Assembly: GCA_035524955.1 (NCBI GenBank)
Contig: DATLFG010000080.1
Coordinates: 1 to 64,000, forward strand
Direction: 5' to 3'
Source: CAMLFJ01 sp035524955
Lineage (GTDB): Bacteria; Methylomirabilota; Methylomirabilia; Rokubacteriales; CSP1-6
Length of the DNA stretch: 64,000 nucleotides
Positions 1 through 8,702 of the stretch are shown here, piece after piece. The translations under genes and the position numbers were made by a program. Under the pieces are notes generated by a model that was not told where the DNA came from, searched no databases, and saw only the letters and a list, made by a program, of their open reading frames with translations. Every line of letters starts with the position of its first letter. The first letter of the stretch is position 1.

Positions 1-552
1 GAAGAACGAGCGGGGCGCGGTGATGACGATGTACCTCTTTCCGAGACCTCGAAGGGCCTGCAGCTCCGCGGTCGCGCGCACGGCCAGGAACATCGTCATC
101 CGATCGCTCGGCTCGTCCGCGTCCGCGATGCGCCGCCACGCCAGCGTTCCCAGATCCTGGAGCGAGATGCTGGCCCCAGCCGCGTCGCGATACTCGCCGA
201 ACCGCTCACGCTGAAGACGGGCGAAATCCAGGAGCACCGCCGGAGAGAGACCGCTTCGGTCCAGGTCCCCTGCCAGGCGCTTGGCCAGAGCGTCCCGGAT
301 CGTGTCGGCGTGTCGCCCGAACTCGACGGCTACGATGATGTCGCGAAGGAACCACTCGAACAGCAGGCACTCCAGGATGCAGGCCTCGCTCTCGAAGCGC
401 TTCCGATCACTCCGAGAGAAGCCCTGCTCCTGGAGCCGGATCCTGAGGAGGTTGGTGCTCCGGGTCACCCCCTCGGCCAGAGACGCAGCGATCCGCGCAG
501 GTGTCGCCTTGATGCGCTGATCATCGCGCCAGAGTCGCCCGATCCATCGCAT
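1..552 (-). CDS. Hypothetical protein, C-terminus cut by window edge
   Basis: An open frame of 184 codons runs from ATG at 552 off the left edge, so the end of the protein is missing. I do not recognise the family. The visible part looks soluble and helix-rich, dominated by Arg, Leu, Glu, Asp and Ala, with no signal peptide; residues near 60-75 (LECLLFEWFLRDIIV) form one hydrophobic helix. Codon use is GC-rich at third positions as in its neighbours, which supports real coding. It is separated from trxB by about 200 bp that holds two perfect inverted repeats and a -10-like box, so it probably has its own regulated promoter. Ribosome binding is weak (GGTGGG just upstream). Function unknown. 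Confidence 0.6.
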   Translation of the reverse strand, partial: MRWIGRLWRDDQRIKATPARIAASLAEGVTRSTNLLRIRLQEQGFSRSDRKRFESEACILECLLFEWFLRDIIVAVEFGRHADTIRDALAKRLAGDLDRSGLSPAVLLDFARLQRERFGEYRDAAGASISLQDLGTLAWRRIADADEPSDRMTMFLAVRATAELQALRGLGKRYIVITAPRSFF

Positions 553-599
553 GGTGGTACCCACCCCGGTCCCGAACGCACCTGCTCGCTCGTTGTGGG

Positions 600-644
600 A
601 TTATCGCAGGAGTCGAGGCGGAGATGCCAGCGTTACCTGGCATC
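600..644 (-). promoter_or_regulatory. Candidate promoter and operator of the left-edge gene
   Basis: On the minus strand a GATAAT box (605 to 600; 5 of 6 match to TATAAT) lies about 48 nt before the ATG at 552. At 623-644 there is a perfect inverted repeat, GATGCCAG, 6-nt spacer, CTGGCATC. It covers exactly where the -35 box would sit with 17-nt spacing, and no good -35 hexamer is present. That arrangement fits a regulator-bound promoter. The regulator is not identified. Confidence 0.4.
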
Positions 645-678
645 GTGGTGCGCGTGAACGCTCGGCACGGCGCGACCC

Positions 679-694
679 TATGCAGGAATGCATA
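679..694. repeat. Perfect inverted repeat TATGCA-GGAA-TGCATA
   Basis: Six-base arms with a 4-nt spacer, unusually AT-rich for this genome, lying between trxB and the left-edge gene. It could be a second operator or a weak hairpin after trxB. No U-tract follows on either strand. Confidence 0.4.
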
Positions 695-753
695 AGGCGT
701 CGACTTGACATCGGCCCCCCGGGACCGGCGCCGGCAGGGTCGTGCGCGAGCGC

Positions 754-1695
754 CTAGTCCCCCAGCCCCTCCGCCTCCAGGTACCGCTCGGCTTCCAGGG
801 CGGCCATGCACCCGGTTCCCGCCGCGGTGACGGCCTGGCGGTAGGTGAAATCCTGGACGTCCCCGGCCGCGAACACGCCCGGCACCGACGTCTGCGTGGT
901 GCCCGGCGTCACCTTGAGGTACTCGTTCGGGTGCAGCTCGAGCTGGCCCTTGAACAGCGCGGTATTGGGCTGGTGGCCGATCGCCACGAAGAGGCCGTCC
1001 ACCGGCGACTCCGATCGGGCGCCGGTCTTGACGTTCTGCAGCCGCACCGTGGTGACCTTGCCCTGGTCGGGGTCCAGCACGTCCTCCACCACGGTGTTCC
1101 AGAGGAAGGTGATCTTGGGGTTCTTGAAGGCGCGCTCCTGCATGATCTTCGACCCCCGCAGGGCCTCCCGCCGGTGCACGACATCGACCTTGCGGCCGAG
1201 CCGGGACAGGTAGAGCGCCTCCTCCAGCGCCGAGTCCCCGCCCCCGACCACCATGATGTTCTGGTCCTTGAAGAAGAACCCGTCGCAGGTGGCGCAGGTG
1301 GACACGCCCCGCCCCATCAGCTTGGCTTCGTTGGGCAGTCCCAGCAGCTTGGCGGAGGCCCCGGTGGCGACGATCACGGTATGCGCTTCCATGGTGACGT
1401 CGCCGCCGGTCACCTTGAACGGCCGGCTGCGGAAGTCCACCGCGGTCACGTCGTCCGCGATCATCTCGGTGCCGAAGCGCTCGGCCTGCTTCTGGAACGT
1501 CTCCATCAAGGGCGGGCCGTCGATGCCCTCGACGAAGCCGGGATAGTTCTCGACCAGCGTGGTCAGCATGAGCTGTCCGCCGGGCTGGATGCCGGTGAAC
1601 ATGACCGGCGACAGGTTGGCGCGCGCGGCGTAGATGGCCGCGGTATAGCCGGCCGGGCCCGATCCAATGATGATGACCTTGCGTGTCGTGCCCAC
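754..1695 (-). CDS. trxB: Thioredoxin-disulfide reductase
   Basis: A 313-aa cytosolic FAD flavoenzyme that reduces thioredoxin with NADPH. The FAD-binding GSGPAG lies at residues 11-16, the redox-active CATC at 134-137, the NADPH-binding GGGDSALEEA at 151-160 with VHRRE at 173-177, and the C-terminal FAD motif AAGD near 285. Length is normal for the low-molecular-weight bacterial enzyme. The start is GTG at 1695, chosen because GAGGAGG sits 6 nt before it. It follows the HAD gene by 45 bp on the same strand, so it may be the last gene of the glycolate/lactate operon or have its own promoter in that short gap. Some relatives use ferredoxin or flavin instead of NADPH, but the HRR motif favours NADPH. 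Confidence 0.95.
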   Translation of the reverse strand: MGTTRKVIIIGSGPAGYTAAIYAARANLSPVMFTGIQPGGQLMLTTLVENYPGFVEGIDGPPLMETFQKQAERFGTEMIADDVTAVDFRSRPFKVTGGDVTMEAHTVIVATGASAKLLGLPNEAKLMGRGVSTCATCDGFFFKDQNIMVVGGGDSALEEALYLSRLGRKVDVVHRREALRGSKIMQERAFKNPKITFLWNTVVEDVLDPDQGKVTTVRLQNVKTGARSESPVDGLFVAIGHQPNTALFKGQLELHPNEYLKVTPGTTQTSVPGVFAAGDVQDFTYRQAVTAAGTGCMAALEAERYLEAEGLGD

Positions 1696-1740
1696 GTCGT
1701 CCTCCTCGTTCGTCTCGCGCCTTTGGATGCGCGGACCGGG

Positions 1741-2484
1741 TTACGGGATGCGAAGAATCGCCCGGAGCTCCGCCAGGTCGCGGATCTCGAAGTCGGGCGG
1801 TTGCATGTCGGTGGGGAGGCTGGTGGCCTCCCGGTTGATCCACGCGGTCGGCATGCCCACCCCCCGCGCGCCGACCACGTCGATGTCGGCGCGGTCCCCC
1901 ACGAAGAGGGCCTCGGCGGGGGGTAGCGACGTCATCCGGTCGAGCGCGGTCTCGAAGATGACCGCCTTGGGCTTGCGCCAGCCGACCTCGTCCGAGATCA
2001 CGATGGTCTCGAAGAGGTGGGCGATGCCTGCCCGCTCGAGGATCGTCAGGCAGGTGGGCGAGTAGTCGAAGTTCGAGACCACCGCGAGCCGGTACCGCTC
2101 GCGGAGCGCCTTGAGGAGCGGGGCGTGGTGCTCGGGGCATTCGACCACCCGGGACAGCTCCCGCATGTGGGTGGCGAGCAGCAGATCCCGCGCTTCCGCG
2201 GACGGCTCGAGGTCGAGCCGCCCGAACAGCAGCCCGAACCGCTCCGGAGCACTGACTTCTCGATGGGCCTCGCCGCGAATCCGCTCGGCCTCCTGCCAGC
2301 TCCAGAACAGCGCGTCGACGAAGGCGGGCAGCTCCACGTGCGGGGCGAAGGGCCGGAACGCGGCGTGCAGGTGGCCGGCAGTGCTCCGGATCCTCCTCCC
2401 GTTGATCTGGACCTCCGGGAGGCGTTCCCGATGGAAGAGCACGAGGGTGTCGAACAGATCGAAGAGGACGGCCTGATAGGTCAT
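1741..2484 (-). CDS. HAD-superfamily hydrolase, possible phosphoglycolate phosphatase
   Basis: A 247-aa haloacid-dehalogenase-like hydrolase. Motif I is LFDLFDTL with nucleophile Asp9; Phe stands at the usual second Asp position, as in many FDxF-type members. A helical cap follows at about 20-115. Motif II is VVSNFD, motif III Lys is in GWRKPKA, and motif IV is FVGDRADID. It is soluble. The start ATG overlaps the stop of the DUF2203 gene by 4 nt, so it is translationally coupled to the lactate/glycolate operon. Because the operon begins with glycolate oxidase, a phosphoglycolate phosphatase role is attractive, but the family is broad and the substrate is not readable from sequence. Confidence 0.8.
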   Translation of the reverse strand: MTYQAVLFDLFDTLVLFHRERLPEVQINGRRIRSTAGHLHAAFRPFAPHVELPAFVDALFWSWQEAERIRGEAHREVSAPERFGLLFGRLDLEPSAEARDLLLATHMRELSRVVECPEHHAPLLKALRERYRLAVVSNFDYSPTCLTILERAGIAHLFETIVISDEVGWRKPKAVIFETALDRMTSLPPAEALFVGDRADIDVVGARGVGMPTAWINREATSLPTDMQPPDFEIRDLAELRAILRIP

Positions 2485-2900
2485 GGGAGCGGTTTCCGCT
2501 GCGCGAAGCCCTCGTCCATCCCGTGCCAGAACCGCACCGCGTCCTCCCCCAGCTTCCAGCAGAGATTCACGACCGGGCCGTCCGGCCCCCCGGGACCATG
2601 GCCGGGGAAGTCCACCAGGCCCGATTCGAGGTCCTTCACGACGCCACCCAAGGCCTGGATGTCCTGCAGGATCTGGCGCACCTCGATGCCGAGCCCGTCG
2701 AGACGCTCGGCGCGCGCCTTCCAGTCCATGGCGTCGCGGCGCTCGCCCCCGGAGGCGGACACCCGCGCGCGATCGTCCCGGAGGCGCTCCTGCAGCGCCA
2801 GGGCCTGGCGGTACCGCTCGATCGCGGTCTCCATCAGTTCGGTCAGCCGGGGGATCAGGCGATCGACCTGGTCCGGGGTGAAGAACCGCCGCTCGCTCAC
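2481..2900 (-). CDS. DUF2203 family protein
   Basis: A 139-aa protein matching the DUF2203 family by its FTPDQVDRLIPRL start, a long helical hairpin (about residues 8-50), the ALGGVVKDLESGLVDFPG segment near 83-100 and the conserved NLCWKLGE near 112-119. It has no signal or membrane segment. The start is GTG at 2900, overlapping the lutC stop (GTGA); its own stop overlaps the HAD start (ATGA). The function of DUF2203 is not known to me; position suggests an accessory role in the operon. A short form starting later is unlikely because the conserved N-terminus would be lost. Confidence 0.8.
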   Translation of the reverse strand: MSERRFFTPDQVDRLIPRLTELMETAIERYRQALALQERLRDDRARVSASGGERRDAMDWKARAERLDGLGIEVRQILQDIQALGGVVKDLESGLVDFPGHGPGGPDGPVVNLCWKLGEDAVRFWHGMDEGFAQRKPLP

Positions 2901-3628
2901 GGCGCCTCCACGAAGACCGCGTGCACTTCCTTGGGCCCGTGCACGCCCCGGGTCAAGGTGAGCTCGATGTCGGCCGTCCGCGAGGGGCCGGTGATGAAGT
3001 TGATCGTCGCACCCGACATGGCGCGGTCGGGGTCCACGTGGAGCGCCTCCAGCATGATGCCCACCTGCTCGAGCGTCTCGAGCAGCCGATCCCGGCCGAA
3101 GACGGCCACGTGGACGTCGGGCAGCAGCGAGGTCGAGCGAGGCCGGCCCGAGCCCGAGAGCAGGATGAGCGTCCCGGTCTCTGCGAGCACGAAGTCGGCT
3201 CCGGTGACGCCGACCCGGGCCCGGGCCGCCTGCTCGCGGTGGCGGAGGCGGGCCGCCTCGTCCTCCGCCCCCGCACGAGCCGCGACGACCTCGATCCCCC
3301 CGCGGGTCAGCGCGGGCGCCGCGTCGAAGCCGAGCACGGCGGGATCCCAGGTGACCAGGCTCGTCGCGTCGTACTCCCGGGCGATGGCGCCGAGCGCGGC
3401 GGGCACCGCCGCCAGATCCGGGACGCGATGAAACACGCCGGCGACGCGCTCGAACTCGACGCGAAACCGCTCGAGCGCCTCCGGCCAGCGCTCGGCCAGC
3501 TCGCGCCGCACCGTCTCCGCCGCGGTGGCCGGATCGGCGGGGCGCGGCGCGCTCGAGGCCCCGAAGAGGCCCGGGGTCTTCGAGACCTCGCGGCGGATCC
3601 GCTCGATGAACTCGGCGCGGCCGGTCAC
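2897..3628 (-). CDS. lutC: Lactate utilization protein C (LUD domain)
   Basis: A 243-aa LUD-domain (formerly DUF162) protein, the third component of the LutABC L-lactate-to-pyruvate oxidation system. Family signatures are VGVTGADFVLAETGTL at about 139-154, a basic SGSGRPRSTSLLPDVHV stretch, and SGATINFITGPSRTADIE near 205-222 close to the end. It lacks Fe-S cysteine motifs, as LutC should. The GTG start at 3628 overlaps the lutB stop by 4 nt, and its stop overlaps the DUF2203 start. The frame remains open further upstream inside lutB, but that part is a shadow of lutB. Confidence 0.92.
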   Translation of the reverse strand: MTGRAEFIERIRREVSKTPGLFGASSAPRPADPATAAETVRRELAERWPEALERFRVEFERVAGVFHRVPDLAAVPAALGAIAREYDATSLVTWDPAVLGFDAAPALTRGGIEVVAARAGAEDEAARLRHREQAARARVGVTGADFVLAETGTLILLSGSGRPRSTSLLPDVHVAVFGRDRLLETLEQVGIMLEALHVDPDRAMSGATINFITGPSRTADIELTLTRGVHGPKEVHAVFVEAP

Positions 3629-5028
3629 GAGAGCTCCTTCCACCGCTCGCGGAAGGTCCGGGCCGCCACCGGCGGGAGATCGCGGGTCCTCGTCCACTTG
3701 CCGAGGACCAGCGGCAGGCCCCGCAGCCGCCCATGTTGGATGAAGGGCCGTTGGACCCACCGCCCGACCGTCGTGGACAGCCGGTAGGCGGTCGGCGACA
3801 GGAGCAGCCGCCGGAGGGCCCTGAACATCACCCGCTCCGTCCAGGGCGCGATCTTCTCCCGGTCGAGATGCTCGCGCAGCTCGACCAGCATGCGCGGGAT
3901 GTCGATCCGCACCGGGCAGACGTCCTTGCACGCCCCGCAGAGGGACGAGGCGTGCGCCAGCTCGCGCACCGACTCGTTGCCCTTGAGCATCGCGGTGAGG
4001 AGGATGCCGATGGGGCCCGGGTACGTGTAGCCGTAGGCGTGGCCACCGATCTGGCGATAGACCGGGCACACGTTGAGGCAGGCGCCGCAGCGGAGGCAGT
4101 AGAGCGCCTCGCGCAGCGTGGAGGCGATTTGGCGCGAGCGGCCGTTGTCGAGGAGGATCAGGTGGAGCTCCTCCGGCCCCTCCAGCTCCCCCGCTCGGCG
4201 CGGCCCCCGGACCAGCGTCGTGTAGGTGGACAGCTTCTGTCCCGTCGCGCTCCGGGCCAGGATGGCGAGGAACACCACGAGGTCGGTCATGGACGGGATC
4301 ACCTTCTCCACGCCCATGAGCGCCACATGGATCCGGGGCAGCGAGGTCACCATCCGACCATTGCCCTCGTTGGTGACGAGGACCACGGTCCCGGTATCGG
4401 CCACCGCGAAGTTGGCGCCCGTGATCCCCATGTCGGCTTGGAGGAACTTCTCGCGCAGGGCTTTCCGGGCCACCGCGGTCAGGATCTCGGGGTCGGCCTC
4501 GAAGCTCCCCTTGAGCTCCCGCGAGAAGAGCTCGGCCACCTGCCCCTTGGTCTTGTGGATGGCGGGCGCGATGATGTGCGACGGCTTCTCGTGGGCGAGC
4601 TGGATGATGTACTCGCCCAGGTCGGTCTCGACCGGCGTGACCCCGGCGTGCTCGAGCGCCTCGTTGAGGTCGATCTCCTCGGTGGCCATGGACTTCGACT
4701 TCACCGCCATGCGTACGCCGCGGTCCCGGCAGAGGCGCAGGACCATCTCGCGCGCCTCCTCGGCGGTGGTGGCCCAGTGCACGTGGCCGCCCACCCGCTC
4801 GATGTTGTCGGCGAGACGCTCGAGATGGACGTCGAGGTGCTGGAGCGTGGCCTCCTTGATCTCGCGCGCCCGGTCCCGCAGCGCCTCGCCCTGCGGGAAG
4901 CCCGCGAACGACTCCTTGCGGAGGTCGATGAACTTGGTGGTGGCGATCCGGAGCGCTTCCTGCAGGAACGTGTCCTGGAGGGCAGCGCCGGCCCGCTCGG
5001 GAAACGGCCTCCGCAGGGCGTCGCTCAC
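3625..5028 (-). CDS. lutB: Lactate utilization iron-sulfur protein B
   Basis: A 467-aa LutB. The N-terminal two-thirds is a LUD domain (MGITGANFAVADTGTV, PRIHVALMG). The C-terminal third carries two [4Fe-4S] motifs, CLRCGACLNVCPVYR and CGACKDVCPVRIDI (the second near residue 362), then a basic amphipathic tail. It is expected to act with LutA and LutC in flavin-independent oxidation of L-lactate to pyruvate, probably at the membrane face. The start is GTG at 5028, overlapping the lutA stop (GTGA). A longer open frame exists upstream but lies within lutA. Confidence 0.93.
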   Translation of the reverse strand: MSDALRRPFPERAGAALQDTFLQEALRIATTKFIDLRKESFAGFPQGEALRDRAREIKEATLQHLDVHLERLADNIERVGGHVHWATTAEEAREMVLRLCRDRGVRMAVKSKSMATEEIDLNEALEHAGVTPVETDLGEYIIQLAHEKPSHIIAPAIHKTKGQVAELFSRELKGSFEADPEILTAVARKALREKFLQADMGITGANFAVADTGTVVLVTNEGNGRMVTSLPRIHVALMGVEKVIPSMTDLVVFLAILARSATGQKLSTYTTLVRGPRRAGELEGPEELHLILLDNGRSRQIASTLREALYCLRCGACLNVCPVYRQIGGHAYGYTYPGPIGILLTAMLKGNESVRELAHASSLCGACKDVCPVRIDIPRMLVELREHLDREKIAPWTERVMFRALRRLLLSPTAYRLSTTVGRWVQRPFIQHGRLRGLPLVLGKWTRTRDLPPVAARTFRERWKELS

Positions 5029-5765
5029 CCCTCGACCTCGCCCGCGAGCACCTGGGCCAGGTGCACCGCCTTCACGGCCGAGCCGCGCCGGGACAGCCCG
5101 CCGCCCATCTGCATGAGGCAGCCCGCGTCGCACGCCACCAGGCAGCGCGCCCCGGTGACCTCCACGTTGGCGAGCTTCTTGTCGAGGATGGACGAGGACA
5201 CCTCGGGCAACCGCACCGAGAAGGAGCCGCCGAAGCCGCAGCACTCATCCGCTCCCGGCAGCTCGACGAGCTCCACGCCGGACACCCCGCGCAGCAGCGC
5301 GCGGGGCGAGGCCGACTCGCCGAGCCCGCGCAGCAGGTGGCAGGAGTCGTGGTACGTCACCTTCCCCCGGAACGGCGACCCGATCGTCGTGACACCGAGC
5401 ACCTCCACGATGAACTGCGAGAGCTCCCGCGTGCGCCGGGCCAGCGAGTCCGCGGCCGCGCGCAGCGCCGGGTCGTGCTTGAGCAGGCCGGGATACTCGG
5501 TCCGCACCATCCAGGCGCAGGAGCCGGACGGCACCACCACGTGCTCCGCGCCCTCGAAGAGCCGGACGGTCCGTGCGGCCACGAGGGCCGCGTCGTGGTG
5601 GTAGCCCGAGTTGAAGAGCGGCATGCCGCAGCAGGTCTGGCCGGGGGGAAACTCCACCTGCACGCCGAGCCGTCGGAGAAGCCGCACCATCGCGACGCCG
5701 ACCTCCGGGAAGAGCATGTCGCCCAGGCAGGTGATCATCAACGCGGCGCGGACCGGAGCGGGCAC
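5025..5765 (-). CDS. lutA: Lactate utilization Fe-S protein A (CCG-domain)
   Basis: A 246-aa protein with two CCG (heterodisulfide-reductase-like) domains: CLGDMLFPEV...TCCGMPLFNSG in the first half and HDSCHLLRG...CCGFGGSFSV...CDAGCLMQ in the second. It is the electron-transfer subunit of LutABC. The start is GTG at 5765, 5 nt after the cupin stop. The order lutA-lutB-lutC is the canonical one. GlcF, two genes upstream, is also a CCG-domain protein, but this copy lacks N-terminal ferredoxin motifs, which separates LutA from GlcF. Confidence 0.93.
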   Translation of the reverse strand: MPAPVRAALMITCLGDMLFPEVGVAMVRLLRRLGVQVEFPPGQTCCGMPLFNSGYHHDAALVAARTVRLFEGAEHVVVPSGSCAWMVRTEYPGLLKHDPALRAAADSLARRTRELSQFIVEVLGVTTIGSPFRGKVTYHDSCHLLRGLGESASPRALLRGVSGVELVELPGADECCGFGGSFSVRLPEVSSSILDKKLANVEVTGARCLVACDAGCLMQMGGGLSRRGSAVKAVHLAQVLAGEVEG

Positions 5766-5770
5766 GAGGC

Positions 5771-6103
5771 TCAGGCCCGCTTCATGTGCGCCGGAGGCGG
5801 CGCGACCAGCACCAGCACCACTAGGAGCTCGGCCGAGTCGTTGACGAGGCCGTGCTCGACCCCCGCGACCGCGACCACCGCCTCGCCCGCCACCAGTCGC
5901 TCCTCGGTGCCGCCCACCGAGAAGCGCCCGGCCCCCTCGAGCACGTAGTAGATCTTGTCCTCACCGTCGTGCCGGTGGGGCGCCTGCGACTGGCCCGGCG
6001 CCACGCAGTAGAGGTCGAGCTGGGTGCGCGCGGTGGTCGAGAGGCCGATCCTGGCCATCTTCTCCGCCGCCGCCGTCACGTGATCCCGTACGCGAATCTT
6101 CAT
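5771..6103 (-). CDS. Small cupin-domain protein
   Basis: A 110-aa single-domain cupin. Motif 1 contains HRHDGED (His43 and His45) and motif 2 contains AGVEHGLVNDS (His84), giving a likely three-His metal site. It has no signal peptide. The ATG at 6103 overlaps the glcF stop (ATGA), so it is made with GlcDEF. Small cupins beside oxidation enzymes are often metal-binding sensors or isomerase-type accessories; the substrate cannot be told here. Confidence 0.85.
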   Translation of the reverse strand: MKIRVRDHVTAAAEKMARIGLSTTARTQLDLYCVAPGQSQAPHRHDGEDKIYYVLEGAGRFSVGGTEERLVAGEAVVAVAGVEHGLVNDSAELLVVLVLVAPPPAHMKRA

Positions 6104-7383
6104 CGCTCCTCCAGCGCCCGGGCCAGGAGCGTCACCGGGTGCAGGACCTCGACATCCAGCCCCGCCTCGCGGCAGTGCTGGTGGATCTGCATCAGGCAGC
6201 CGGGATTGCCCGCGGTGACCACCCGGGCGCCGGTCTCGCGGATGCGGGCAGCCTTGCCGCGACCCAGCTCGCCGGCCATCTCGCGCTCGAGGAGATTGTA
6301 GACCCCCGCGCTCCCGCAGCAGAGCTCGGAGTCCGTCAGGTCCACGAGGGTGAGGCCGGGGATACGGCGCAGCAGCGCGCGGGGCTGCGCGCGGACCTTC
6401 TGGCCGTGCGCCAGATGGCAGGCGTCGTGATACGTCACGGTCTGCGGCAGCGCGCGGAGCGGCAGCTCGCAGTCGGCCAGCACCTCGGAGACGTCGCGCA
6501 CCCGCCCGGCGAACAGCCGGGCCTCGTCGTCGGGCAGCCAGTGGCCGTATTCCTTGAGCGCCGAGCCGCAGCCCGCCGCGTTCACCACCACGACGTCCAC
6601 GTCCGCGAAGGCCGGCATCAGCCGGCGGGCCATCGCGCGGAACTCGTCGAGGCGTCCGGCGTGCAGGTGGAGCGCCCCGCAGCACGCCTGGGCGCGCGGC
6701 ACCACGACGTCGTAGCCGGCCGCGGCGAGGAGCCGCGCGGTGTCGGCGTTGACGTCGGGATAGAAGAAGCGCTGCGCGCAGCCGAGCAGCAGGCCGGCGC
6801 GGCCGCGGCGGGGACCGCGCGCCGGGATCAGCTCCGGCAGCGGCGCGCCGGGCCGCGGCACCCGCGGGAGCAGCGCCTCCATCGCCCGTAGCGTCTTGAA
6901 CGGGGCCAGCAGGCCCAGCCCGCGCACCACCGCCTGCATGCCGGTCCACTGGTAGAGGCGCAGCGCGTGGAGCATGGGGCCGAGCCGCCCCGGATGCGGG
7001 AAGGTTCCGAGGATGAAGCGCAGCGTGGTGCCGGCCCGCGTGGGGGCCGTGACGCCGCGCCGCTCGAACTGGCCCCGCGTGGCCTCGAGGAGCTGACCGA
7101 AGGGCACGCCGGAGGGGCAGGCCGTCTCGCAGGCCCGACAGCCGAGGCAGAGATCGAGGTGTCGAGCCATGGTCGGCGTGAACCCGATCCGGTCCTCGGC
7201 GGCCGCCCGCATCAGATAGATCCGGCCCCGGGGCGAATCCATCTCCTCGCCCAGGACCCGGTAGGTCGGGCACTGCGGCAGGCAGATCCCGCAGTGGACG
7301 CAGGCGCGGAGCCCATCCATGGACGGCGGGTCCTGGGCGTCGAAGGCCCCGAGCCGGGCGCCGACCGCCTGCGTCTGGGTCAC
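6100..7383 (-). CDS. glcF: Glycolate oxidase iron-sulfur subunit
   Basis: A 427-aa Fe-S subunit of glycolate dehydrogenase (GlcDEF), which passes electrons from glycolate oxidation to the membrane quinone pool. Two [4Fe-4S] motifs lie at Cys28/31/34/38 (CVHCGICLPQC) and Cys79/82/85/89 (CLGCRACETAC). Two CCG domains follow (QACCGALHLHAG; YHDACHLAHGQ...ELCCGSAGVYN). Length is normal. The start is GTG at 7383, overlapping the glcE stop by 4 nt. The adjacent FAD subunits make a D-lactate dehydrogenase complex a possible alternative specificity. Confidence 0.93.
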   Translation of the reverse strand: MTQTQAVGARLGAFDAQDPPSMDGLRACVHCGICLPQCPTYRVLGEEMDSPRGRIYLMRAAAEDRIGFTPTMARHLDLCLGCRACETACPSGVPFGQLLEATRGQFERRGVTAPTRAGTTLRFILGTFPHPGRLGPMLHALRLYQWTGMQAVVRGLGLLAPFKTLRAMEALLPRVPRPGAPLPELIPARGPRRGRAGLLLGCAQRFFYPDVNADTARLLAAAGYDVVVPRAQACCGALHLHAGRLDEFRAMARRLMPAFADVDVVVVNAAGCGSALKEYGHWLPDDEARLFAGRVRDVSEVLADCELPLRALPQTVTYHDACHLAHGQKVRAQPRALLRRIPGLTLVDLTDSELCCGSAGVYNLLEREMAGELGRGKAARIRETGARVVTAGNPGCLMQIHQHCREAGLDVEVLHPVTLLARALEER

Positions 7384-8702
7384 AGCCCCCCCACGAAGCG
7401 GCCCGGATTGAGCAGGCCCGCGGGGTCGAACTCGGATTTGATCCTGACCATGATAGCCATAATTTCCGGATCGATGGTGCCCCAGATATCACATTGAGCC
7501 TTAAGCTCGGCCGGACCGCGCTCGACGATCAGGCTACCGCCTTCTGCCTCGAGCGCGTCTCTGAGCGGCCGCACCAGATCCTTCATGACGCGACCTGCAT
7601 CGAATTCGTCGCGGACCGAGACCTGCAGCACGCCGTGCCCGGGCTGCGCGAGGAGCATCGCCTCGACGCCGGCACGGCCGGCGGCCGCCTGAGCCTCCGC
7701 CACCCAGTCCAGCAGGCGCCGGGGCTCGCCGACCGCGCGCAGCAGGAGGGCGCCATCCACCACGCCGCCCAGCCTCGCCCACGCGCTGTCCGGCACCTCG
7801 TCGCTCCGGCCCCCGTGTCCGGCCGCGAGCCTCATCAAGCTCTGGCCCTGGTGCTCCACGGCCTCGGCCGCGCTGCTGATCGAGAGGAGCAGCCCGATCG
7901 CGTCGACCGCCAGGCCGGCCCGGCGCAGGGCCGCGCCGTCGAGCAGCGCGGCCCGATCGGGCTGGAGCGGCGAGTCGAGCAAGGCGGCCAGGAACGCGCC
8001 CCCAGTCTCCCGCGAGGGAAAGCCCAGGCACCACGAGCGCGAGGAGGGCGGCATCGGATGGAGGCGCAGCGTCGCTTCGACGAGCACGCCGAGCGTGCCG
8101 AGCGAGCCGACCAGGAGCTTCGGCACGTCGTAGCCCGTCACCGACTTGACGACCTTCGCGCCCCCCCAGGTGAGCGTACCGTCCGCCTGCACGAAGCGCG
8201 CGCCCAGCAGGAGATCGCGCCCGGTGCCGTAGCGGAAGCGGAGCGGACCGCTGGCGTGCGTGGCGAGCACGCCGCCCACGCTGCGGGCGCCGCCCCCGGG
8301 GGGATCGAGCGTCAGGATCTGGCGGTGCCGGGCGAAGTGGCCCGCGAGCTGGTCCAGCGTCGCGCCCGCCTCGACCGTCGCCACCATGTCATCCGGCACG
8401 TACTCGCGCACCGCGCGCATCCGGCCGAGGTCGAGCACCACGTCGAGCCGGCGCGGCCGGTTGCCGAGCGCGGCGCTCGTGCCCGCCCCGCGCGGCGCCA
8501 TCGCCAGATGCTCCGCCGCACAGAGCGCGACGACGCGGCTCATCTCGTCGGGGCTCGCGGGGCGCACCACCACCGAGGGGACCACGCCGTCGACGGCGTG
8601 GCGGGTCAGCGCGGGCGCCTCGCGCAGGCAGTGCTCGTGCCCCGTGATGTCGGCCAGCGCCTCGTGAACCGCCACCCCGGAGACGGCCACGGTCAGACCC
8701 AC
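7380..8702 (-). CDS. glcE: Glycolate oxidase FAD-binding subunit GlcE
   Basis: An FAD-binding oxidoreductase subunit of about 440 aa with a PCMH-type FAD domain (PRGAGTSAALGNRP, LDPPGGGARSVGGVLATHASG, KVVKSVTGYDVPKLLVGSLG) and the C-terminal DPAGLLNPGRF typical of this superfamily. It is shorter and less conserved than GlcD, as expected for GlcE. Two GTG starts are possible: 8702 (10-nt overlap with glcD) and 8690. Neither has a clear ribosome site, so coupling to glcD is likely. The frame stays open further upstream inside glcD and that extension is rejected. Confidence 0.9.
   Translation of the reverse strand: MGLTVAVSGVAVHEALADITGHEHCLREAPALTRHAVDGVVPSVVVRPASPDEMSRVVALCAAEHLAMAPRGAGTSAALGNRPRRLDVVLDLGRMRAVREYVPDDMVATVEAGATLDQLAGHFARHRQILTLDPPGGGARSVGGVLATHASGPLRFRYGTGRDLLLGARFVQADGTLTWGGAKVVKSVTGYDVPKLLVGSLGTLGVLVEATLRLHPMPPSSRSWCLGFPSRETGGAFLAALLDSPLQPDRAALLDGAALRRAGLAVDAIGLLLSISSAAEAVEHQGQSLMRLAAGHGGRSDEVPDSAWARLGGVVDGALLLRAVGEPRRLLDWVAEAQAAAGRAGVEAMLLAQPGHGVLQVSVRDEFDAGRVMKDLVRPLRDALEAEGGSLIVERGPAELKAQCDIWGTIDPEIMAIMVRIKSEFDPAGLLNPGRFVGGL

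Noticed and set aside
705..710. Perfect TTGACA on the plus strand
   Set aside because: No -10 box at 15-19 nt and no plus-strand gene follows.
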